Source of the DNA: Paenibacillus sp. FSL H3-0469
GTDB lineage: Bacteria; Bacillota; Bacilli; Paenibacillales; Paenibacillaceae
NCBI RefSeq assembly: GCF_038051945.1
Contig: NZ_CP150302.1
Span: 4,402,001-4,466,000, forward strand
Reading direction: 5' to 3'
Length of the DNA: 64,000 nt
Of this stretch, positions 58,563 to 64,000 are shown one piece after another. A program made the position numbers and the translations under genes. Each line of letters begins with the position of its first letter. Position 1 is the first letter of the stretch. Under the pieces are notes generated by a model. That model did not search any database. It was not told where the DNA came from and worked only from the letters and a program-made list of their open reading frames with translations.

Positions 58563-60391
58563 GCCTCACTCCCCCTTTGCTTCATCAAAGGCAGCGTGAA
58601 CGTGACCAGCGAGCCCTCATTCAGCTCCGATTGCAGGGAAATGGAGCCGCCGTGGGCTTTGACAATTTCCCGGGCAATGGACAGGCCCAGACCTGTTCCG
58701 CCCATATTCCGCGAGCGCGCCTTATCAACCCGGTAGAAGCGTTCAAAGATGCGTTCAATATCCTTCTTCGGAATCCCAATCCCGGAGTCGCGGACAGACA
58801 CGGCCAACATGCCGTCCTCGTTCTTATGCGCCTCCAGCTGAATACTCCCGCCTTCCGGCGTATACTTGAGGGCATTGGAGACCAGATTACCCAGCACCTG
58901 GTCAATCTGGTCCCGGTCCAGCCACGCAGTAGCGACATCCTTGCGCACCCTCGTGCTGATATGAATCCGCTTCTGGCGGATCTGGAAGGAGAAGCGGTCG
59001 GCCACATCCTCCAGCATCTCGGAGATATCCGTCTGCTGAATGCGCAGGCTGGATTCCTTGGAATCGAGCCGCGACAGATGCAGCAGATCCGTAACCAGCC
59101 GGATCATGCGCTCCGTCTCGTTGCGGATAACTCCGACGAACCTCACGGCGAGCTGCGGATCTTCGAGTGCGCCGTCATCCAGCGCCTCCGCATAGCTCTT
59201 GATCGTCGTAAGCGGCGTCCGCAGCTCATGCGATACATTCGCCACGAACTCCCGGCGGGACTCCTCCAGATTCTCCTGCTCCGTAACATCCTGCAGCACC
59301 GCAATCGTCCCGGCGATCCGTCCGCCTTCACGGCGTTGGATCGGGGTGAAGGTCACCCGCACAATATTGGGGTCCTCTCCACCCATGGGAGACAGATGAA
59401 GCATAGCCGACTGAGGAATGCCTTGGGTCACCGAGACGGACTGCTCAGGCTCCAGCCCTAGCAGTCCGCCGAGCGAGGCCCCGGCAGGAAGGGGGCCTTC
59501 CGCGCCCAGCATCAAGGCGGCGCGTGTATTCATCAGAATCACCGCGCCGCTCTCATCTGTGGCTACGACACCGTCACTCATATTGGCAAGAATGGAGGAC
59601 AGCTTCTCCTTCTCCTCTTCGTTCTGCAGCAGCGCCTCGCGCAACCGGTCTGTCATATAGTTGAAGGCCTGGCTCAGCTGGCCAATCTCATCATTGCCGA
59701 ACACGGGAACCTTCCGGTTGAAGCGCCCTTCCGCCACAGCCGTAGCATGCTTGGTCATCTCCTTAATCGGATGCGTAATCGTATGCGCGAGGATAACTCC
59801 CAGCACTGCCGTGAGCGCCAGCGCCAGCAGCAGCCCCGAGAGGAACACACTGTTAATCCGGCTCATGGTGGCATATAAGTCTTTCATATCAGCAGCTATA
59901 TAGATGGCACCTACCACCTTATCACCGGAAATTACCGGCTTCGCTACTACCTTTTTGCGCACATTATCATCAGCGATGATATATTCCTCATTATCGCTGA
60001 TGCCCTGCAAGGCGCGGCTGACCACGGTCTGCGTGTTCCGCTGGCCGACATAGTCATTCTGTGAAGGGATCGAGGTGGTGATAATCTTGCCGCTCGCATC
60101 CAGCACCTGAATTTCTGCGCCATTGATATACAGATTGTTCACCATGCCGCGCAGGCTCTCCACAGCCGATTCCTCATCGGCTGTGCCCGTCTCACTGCCG
60201 AATTTGTCAGCGGTGAGGATCGAGAGCATTTCGGCCCGGGCCTTCAGGTCCTTGGTGAAGTTATCCGTCAGCGAGTTCTTCATCGAGCTGACAAAGTATA
60301 CGCCGATCAGCTGCATCGCAATCAGAATCAGCAGTACATAGATCACGATAAGCCTGGCCTGGATCGTCCGGAAAAAGGACAGTGCCTTCAT
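58559..60391 (-). CDS. walK: Essential cell-wall sensor histidine kinase
   Basis: 610 residues. Two membrane helices (about 12-32 and 183-205) flank an outer Cache-like domain. HAMP, PAS (LSSILANMSDGVVATDESGAVILMN), HisKA (EFVANVSHELRTPLTTIKSYAEAL, phospho-His in SHELR) and HATPase (SNALKYTPEGG, GTGLGLSIAREIV) follow. It autophosphorylates and passes phosphate to WalR to control autolysins and wall growth. One-base overlap with walR. Confidence 0.96.
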   Translation of the reverse strand: MKALSFFRTIQARLIVIYVLLILIAMQLIGVYFVSSMKNSLTDNFTKDLKARAEMLSILTADKFGSETGTADEESAVESLRGMVNNLYINGAEIQVLDASGKIITTSIPSQNDYVGQRNTQTVVSRALQGISDNEEYIIADDNVRKKVVAKPVISGDKVVGAIYIAADMKDLYATMSRINSVFLSGLLLALALTAVLGVILAHTITHPIKEMTKHATAVAEGRFNRKVPVFGNDEIGQLSQAFNYMTDRLREALLQNEEEKEKLSSILANMSDGVVATDESGAVILMNTRAALMLGAEGPLPAGASLGGLLGLEPEQSVSVTQGIPQSAMLHLSPMGGEDPNIVRVTFTPIQRREGGRIAGTIAVLQDVTEQENLEESRREFVANVSHELRTPLTTIKSYAEALDDGALEDPQLAVRFVGVIRNETERMIRLVTDLLHLSRLDSKESSLRIQQTDISEMLEDVADRFSFQIRQKRIHISTRVRKDVATAWLDRDQIDQVLGNLVSNALKYTPEGGSIQLEAHKNEDGMLAVSVRDSGIGIPKKDIERIFERFYRVDKARSRNMGGTGLGLSIAREIVKAHGGSISLQSELNEGSLVTFTLPLMKQRGSEA

Positions 60392-61122
60392 TACAACCCT
60401 CCGTTTTTGGGGCTATGCATCAAATAACCGAGTCCGCGCCGGGTATGAATATACTCCGGCTTGCTGGGATTCTCCTCAATTTTTTCTCTGAGCCGGCGGA
60501 TGGTCACATCCACTGTCCGCACATCGCCGAAATATTCGAAGCCCCACACAGCCTGCAGCAGATGCTCCCGGGTCATTACCTTGCCCGCATGGCGGATCAT
60601 ATAATAGAGCAGCTCATATTCACGATGCGTCAGATCCAGAGGCTCACTATCCTTGTACACCATATACATATCCGTATCAATGAATAATCCGAAATGATAG
60701 ACCCCCTGCTTGCTCTCCACCGCTTCACTCGGCGCTTCCGACTGCGATGGCTTATGCTGGCGCCGCATTTGGGCCTTAACTCTGGCCAGCAGCTCACGTG
60801 TACTGAACGGCTTGGTCACATAATCATCCGCACCGAGCTCAAGACCCAGCACTTTATCGATCTCTCCATCCTTCGCGGTAAGCATAATGATAGGAATATC
60901 CAGATGGGCAGAGCGTACCTCACGGCAGACATCCATTCCGTCCTTGCCGGGCAGCATGAGATCCAGCAGCATCAGATCGGGGCGTTTGGACAGAGCCAGC
61001 TCCACCGCACTGTTGCCGTCGAAGGCGCAGATGACCTCATAGCCCTCTTTTTCCAGATTGAATTTCAATATATCAGCAATAGGTTGTTCATCATCCACTA
61101 CCAGAATCGTTCCCATTTGCAT
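60391..61122 (-). CDS. walR: Essential cell-wall response regulator
   Basis: 243 residues. The receiver has acidic DDE near residue 10, phospho-Asp in LMLLDLMLPGKDG, Thr in IIMLTAKD and Lys in DDYVTKPFS. The OmpR-type winged helix shows LTHREYELLYYMIRHAGKVMTREHLL and TVDVTIRRLREKIE, with the typical GYLMHSP end. It activates peptidoglycan hydrolase genes, possibly including the M23 peptidase upstream. First gene of the operon. Confidence 0.97.
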   Translation of the reverse strand: MQMGTILVVDDEQPIADILKFNLEKEGYEVICAFDGNSAVELALSKRPDLMLLDLMLPGKDGMDVCREVRSAHLDIPIIMLTAKDGEIDKVLGLELGADDYVTKPFSTRELLARVKAQMRRQHKPSQSEAPSEAVESKQGVYHFGLFIDTDMYMVYKDSEPLDLTHREYELLYYMIRHAGKVMTREHLLQAVWGFEYFGDVRTVDVTIRRLREKIEENPSKPEYIHTRRGLGYLMHSPKNGGL

Positions 61123-61263
61123 ATGCTCAGCTTCACCTTTCTAACGGTACTCGAAACCCTGATTCCTTTATTTTAACATACCTGGCTGGGCGTCACATCA
61201 AATTACCCCCGCAAAGTGAGGCTTTAGCTTCGAGGAGAACTCAGATACTTTCCGTGAGATACA

Positions 61264-61290
61264 AAAACCGCCCGAAATCATCCGGACGGC
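61264..61290 (-). terminator. Terminator of the M23 peptidase gene
   Basis: Minus strand CCGTCCG-GATGATTT-CGGGCGG (one wobble) followed by TTTTTG. It lies 36-62 bases after the M23 stop and separates it from the wal operon. Confidence 0.8.
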
Positions 61291-61325
61291 AGGGAATTAT
61301 AGAATGGAAGCCTATCTGTCATTCA

Positions 61326-62879
61326 TTACTTTAGGTATTTCATCGGATTGATGGCCGTCCCGTTCTTGCGGATCTCAAAATGCAGGTGCGTCCCCGTCGA
61401 GCGCCCGGTGCTGCCCATAATGCCGATGGAACTTCCCTGTCCCAGCTTCTGTCCGGTTGAGACCGAGATACTGCTTAAATGCCCGTAGTACGTAACGTAT
61501 CCGTTGTTATGGTCAACAATCACCACATTGCCATAACCGTTCTGCACACCGGCGAAGCTGACCGTCCCTGCATCCGCAGCCTTGATCGTGCGGTTGCCCG
61601 ATACCAGATCGACTCCCTTGTGTGTGCGTCCCCATCGCTCGCCGTAGCTGCTGGAGATCATCGCTCCGCTAACCGGCCAGGCGAACATTCCTGTTCCTTC
61701 ACCTACAACCTTGGTACCAGAATAGACCACTTCAGGCAGAGAAGCCTTTACTACGCTCTGACCCAGCCACTCCTCCTGAACCACCTGTCCGTTCTCTTTG
61801 GTCAGCCTGTACTTCATCGTTTTGAGCCCGGTTTGTCCGGGACGGACTACCTTCCGCTTGCCTGCCGGCAGCTGGTCACTCTTGCGGATAATCACCTCAG
61901 GCTCCGTGACCACCTCTTCGGTTACCTGTTCTACGGTCACTACCGTAAGGTCAGGCTGCGGCACCGTTAGCTGCAATTCATCCCCAATCTGCAGACTAAG
62001 CTCCTTCACCTCAGGATTATTGCGGAAAATCTCCGCCTGGGTAATGTTGAACCGGGAAGCAATAGCAGAGACTGTGTCGCCTTCCTGAACCGCATAGCGC
62101 AGCGGCGCCTCTCTGCCTTCGGTGAGTACCTTCACTGCTTCTTCTACGCTAAGCACCTTATTGGGATCTGCCTTCACCGGAACGATGTTGACTTCCTCCC
62201 GGATCTTGACTGACTCCACCTGATCATTGGCGGCTGAACCAGCCGCTCCCGCCTTGGCTGCCGTCTTCTTCAGCTTCGCACCCGGAGCTGCCGCATTCTG
62301 CGGAGCGTAATGCGCCTTAACGGCCTGAAGCACTGCCGCCGCCGTCTCCTGATCCTTCACAATTCCCAGCGGTTCTCCGTCCACAGCCAATTGTACGCCT
62401 ACGGCATAAGCCTTGAGCATACCATCCAGCTTGTCCAGTGTAGCTTCGCTGTTAACCTCCGGCTTGTAAGCCCGCTCGGCCTCGGTAGTAATACCGCCGG
62501 TCTGCAGGACCATCACAGAGTCAGGATATTTGAGCTGATATTCCCGTCTCTTCTCCTCGAACAGCTTGTTCAACTCCGCCTGCTGGTTCAGCGCACCAAT
62601 CTCCTCGCCGTTCACCAGCACCTTATAATAGGTTACTGTATTCGCTGTCACCTGCTTCTTCTGTGCCCCCACCAGGAAGGTGGTCAGCAGAACGAGACCG
62701 GCAGAAGCCAGTACCCATGAACGCCGGCGGCGGCGGGATTTCATATCCGGCTGAAAGACACGGGGTTCCCCCGAAGTCATTGCATCCTTACCTTGTTCAC
62801 CTGCTGCACCAGATCCTGTGGATGCTTCTGCACGGTTCCGCAGGTTCCCCATCCGGCGTATAAACTTAAATCCTTTCAT
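61326..62879 (-). CDS. LysM-G5-M23 peptidoglycan peptidase
   Basis: 517 residues from the ATG at 62877-62879, after AAAGGGAGAG. A short cytoplasmic part is followed by a membrane anchor (VLASAGLVLLTTFLVGA). Then come a helical region, a LysM (YAVQEGDTVSAIASRFNITQAEIFRNNP), a G5 domain (VTEEVVTEPEVIIRKSDQLPAGKRKVV) and a C-terminal M23 domain with GRTHKGVDL, YGHLSSI and GTHLHFEIRKNG. All zinc ligands are present. The enzyme should cut peptide bridges of peptidoglycan outside the membrane. Its position directly upstream of walR suggests WalR control, which is not proven. Confidence 0.95.
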   Translation of the reverse strand: MKGFKFIRRMGNLRNRAEASTGSGAAGEQGKDAMTSGEPRVFQPDMKSRRRRRSWVLASAGLVLLTTFLVGAQKKQVTANTVTYYKVLVNGEEIGALNQQAELNKLFEEKRREYQLKYPDSVMVLQTGGITTEAERAYKPEVNSEATLDKLDGMLKAYAVGVQLAVDGEPLGIVKDQETAAAVLQAVKAHYAPQNAAAPGAKLKKTAAKAGAAGSAANDQVESVKIREEVNIVPVKADPNKVLSVEEAVKVLTEGREAPLRYAVQEGDTVSAIASRFNITQAEIFRNNPEVKELSLQIGDELQLTVPQPDLTVVTVEQVTEEVVTEPEVIIRKSDQLPAGKRKVVRPGQTGLKTMKYRLTKENGQVVQEEWLGQSVVKASLPEVVYSGTKVVGEGTGMFAWPVSGAMISSSYGERWGRTHKGVDLVSGNRTIKAADAGTVSFAGVQNGYGNVVIVDHNNGYVTYYGHLSSISVSTGQKLGQGSSIGIMGSTGRSTGTHLHFEIRKNGTAINPMKYLK

Positions 62880-63056
62880 GAAACTCTCCCTTTCGGCTAT
62901 AAAAACAAGAATGTATATGCTCTTCGCGCATCCGATTTGCATGAGTACGAATATGACTGTGTGACGCCTTCGAAAAAGGTTACAAAATATTAACCCTTAT
63001 TAGTCCTTTTTTACTGTACCATAGCATGCAGAAAAATTTCAACTTTGCTCCCATAG

Positions 63057-63085
63057 CAAAACCCGCGAAATTCGCGGGTTTTTTC
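63057..63085. terminator. Hairpin between M23 and the unknown gene
   Basis: AAACCCGCGAA pairs with TTCGCGGGTTT with flanking A and T runs, so it can work in both directions; on the minus strand it ends the gene at 63136. Confidence 0.8.
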
Positions 63086-63135
63086 CCAAAATATGCGTTT
63101 TAAACGGTGGTCCCGTGTCCAAAAAGTGACAATTA

Positions 63136-63819
63136 TTAATTCTGATTCGGCTCTCCACTATCTGGTGTAAGCATTTTCATCAGCGTCTTATATTCATCCT
63201 CATCAACGTACTTCGCAATGATACCCTGCAGTTCCGTAACTTCGCTCTCTGTCAAGCCGCCTTCCAGGGCAGCGGAGATCTTAATCATCTCCTCCTGCGG
63301 GAGCTTGTTCATGAGAATATTGAAGATATTGGATTTGGTATTAGCGGGCAGATTCTCCTTCAGGTCATTCATTGCCTCCGGCGTCATCACCAGATTCTGG
63401 TCCAGCCCTTGCTCACTTTGTTCTTCTCCTGCCTCCGCTTGCCCCATCACAGGCAGCGCGTTGTCCGGCACCGTCTCGTCCACCGTTTTCTCTTGATTAT
63501 TCCCGGATTTCCCGCCGCTGCCATTCTTCTTCTCCCCGTCCGTCTTGCCCGCATCAGCCTCCTTGGTGGAGCTTTTAGTCTCGCTTGAGGCCGCTTTGGA
63601 ATTTTCCTTGGGGGCCCCCCCGCTGCCGCCCATACCGGTCAGACTCTTCACGAAGCCGCCGATTCCCGGCCCTGGCCCGTCCAGCTTGATATCGAAGCTG
63701 GCCAGCACCGACTGGATATACGTATTCACCACATAGGCCGTTGTCAGCATGGACAGGCCGCTCGCCAACACCACAATCAGGCAGACGCTCAGCGCACGCT
63801 TCACTATTTTCACCATCAT
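63136..63819 (-). CDS. Membrane-anchored protein of unknown function
   Basis: 227 residues from the ATG at 63817-63819 (AAGGGAGAG overlaps the ATG ATG pair; the second is equally possible). One N-terminal hydrophobic segment (LSVCLIVVLASGLSMLTTAYVV), a Gly/Ser/Lys-rich spacer of about 60 residues, then an acidic, helical C-terminal part (LPQEEMIKISAALEGGLTESEVTELQGIIAKYVDEDEYKTLM). I do not recognise a domain; the two-helix repeat end could bind a partner. It is the gene upstream of the M23 peptidase on the same strand. Confidence 0.65.
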   Translation of the reverse strand: MMVKIVKRALSVCLIVVLASGLSMLTTAYVVNTYIQSVLASFDIKLDGPGPGIGGFVKSLTGMGGSGGAPKENSKAASSETKSSTKEADAGKTDGEKKNGSGGKSGNNQEKTVDETVPDNALPVMGQAEAGEEQSEQGLDQNLVMTPEAMNDLKENLPANTKSNIFNILMNKLPQEEMIKISAALEGGLTESEVTELQGIIAKYVDEDEYKTLMKMLTPDSGEPNQN

Positions 63820-63969
63820 CTCTCCCTTGCACCCTGCTCTATTCAACCTCTGAAGAATCAGTTCGCTATTGATCCCATTCTCACAGTATTGACTAGAACA
63901 ACGCCCGGGAAACGTCACCGAAGCATAGAAAAGCTGTTTCCCTGCTGAAAAATCATCTGGACACACAGA

Positions 63970-63998
63970 AACAGGAGCCTCACCGAGGCCCCTGCTCC
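63970..63998 (-). terminator. Hairpin at the window edge
   Basis: Minus strand AGGGGCCTC-GGT-GAGGCTCCT with one wobble, then GTTTCTG. It probably ends a gene that lies beyond the window. Confidence 0.6.
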
Positions 63999-64000
63999 TA

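Noticed and set aside
61123..61325. Extra small gene between walR and the M23 gene
   Set aside because: Only a terminator and promoter-sized space; no frame with a ribosome site.
1..64000. CRISPR array, tRNA or rRNA genes
   Set aside because: No regularly spaced short repeats, no cloverleaf-like segments and no rRNA-like conserved stretches were seen.

Overview
The window looks like the chromosome of a Paenibacillus-type member of the Bacillales, close to the replication origin. The right side carries the walR-walK-yycH-yycI-walJ-htrA cluster typical of low-GC Gram-positive origins. rlmH, a gene for a CxxH/CxxC zinc protein, an S-layer (SLH) protein and a cydABCD operon support this. Core genes look GC-rich. 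The left third (about 1-24 kb) is visibly richer in A+T, patchy and full of remnants. No rRNA, tRNA or CRISPR was seen.

1-7 kb: a bacteriocin locus on the minus strand. In transcription order it holds a LuxR-type regulator, a GyrI-like protein, a 33-residue membrane ORF, two double-glycine-leader peptides, a perfect 17-bp hairpin, a small membrane protein (possible immunity), a C39 peptidase/ABC exporter, an HlyD-type adaptor, and the start of a TolC-like protein that runs off the window. A 149-bp MITE with a 7-bp target duplication sits inside it. At 7.2-8.4 kb lie two broken transposase genes.

8.7-24.3 kb: the most unusual region. The resident rlmH ends at 24286. The sequence of its last codons (RGEPYHK-stop) plus the bases after the stop recurs six more times downstream, always in the orientation of rlmH, at about 22.9, 19.1, 17.2, 16.2, 9.7 and 8.8 kb. 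Five copies are exactly 52 bp between AACTTGCC and GGCAAGTT arms. Codon differences between copies are mostly synonymous. This is what repeated site-specific integration at the 3' end of rlmH would leave, as staphylococcal cassette chromosomes (SCC) do. The copies divide the region into small modules: a PIN-like nuclease; a reverse transcriptase with a membrane-anchored restriction-like protein; two HNH nucleases; a formylglycine-generating-enzyme-like gene (present twice as a ~1-kb module); and a 6.4-kb mixed module of regulators and hydrolases. Outside that mixed module, every gene runs in the same direction as rlmH. No recombinase is visible in the window.

24.3-43 kb: rlmH, a BlaI/M56 sensor operon with a secreted paralogue of the sensor's outer domain, an acid phosphatase with SLH anchors, a membrane AraC regulator with a sugar-type binding lipoprotein, a nickel/metallophore-type nikABCDE importer behind a Fur-box-like site, and a divergent ArsR/MFS pair.

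43-64 kb: the CxxH/CxxC gene, oligoendopeptidase, a DUF2252 protein, cydABCD with Fnr- and Rex-like operators, cold-shock genes, HtrA, the Wal regulon cluster, a LysM-G5-M23 peptidase and an unknown membrane-anchored protein. This is ordinary core content in well-packed, often overlapping operons.
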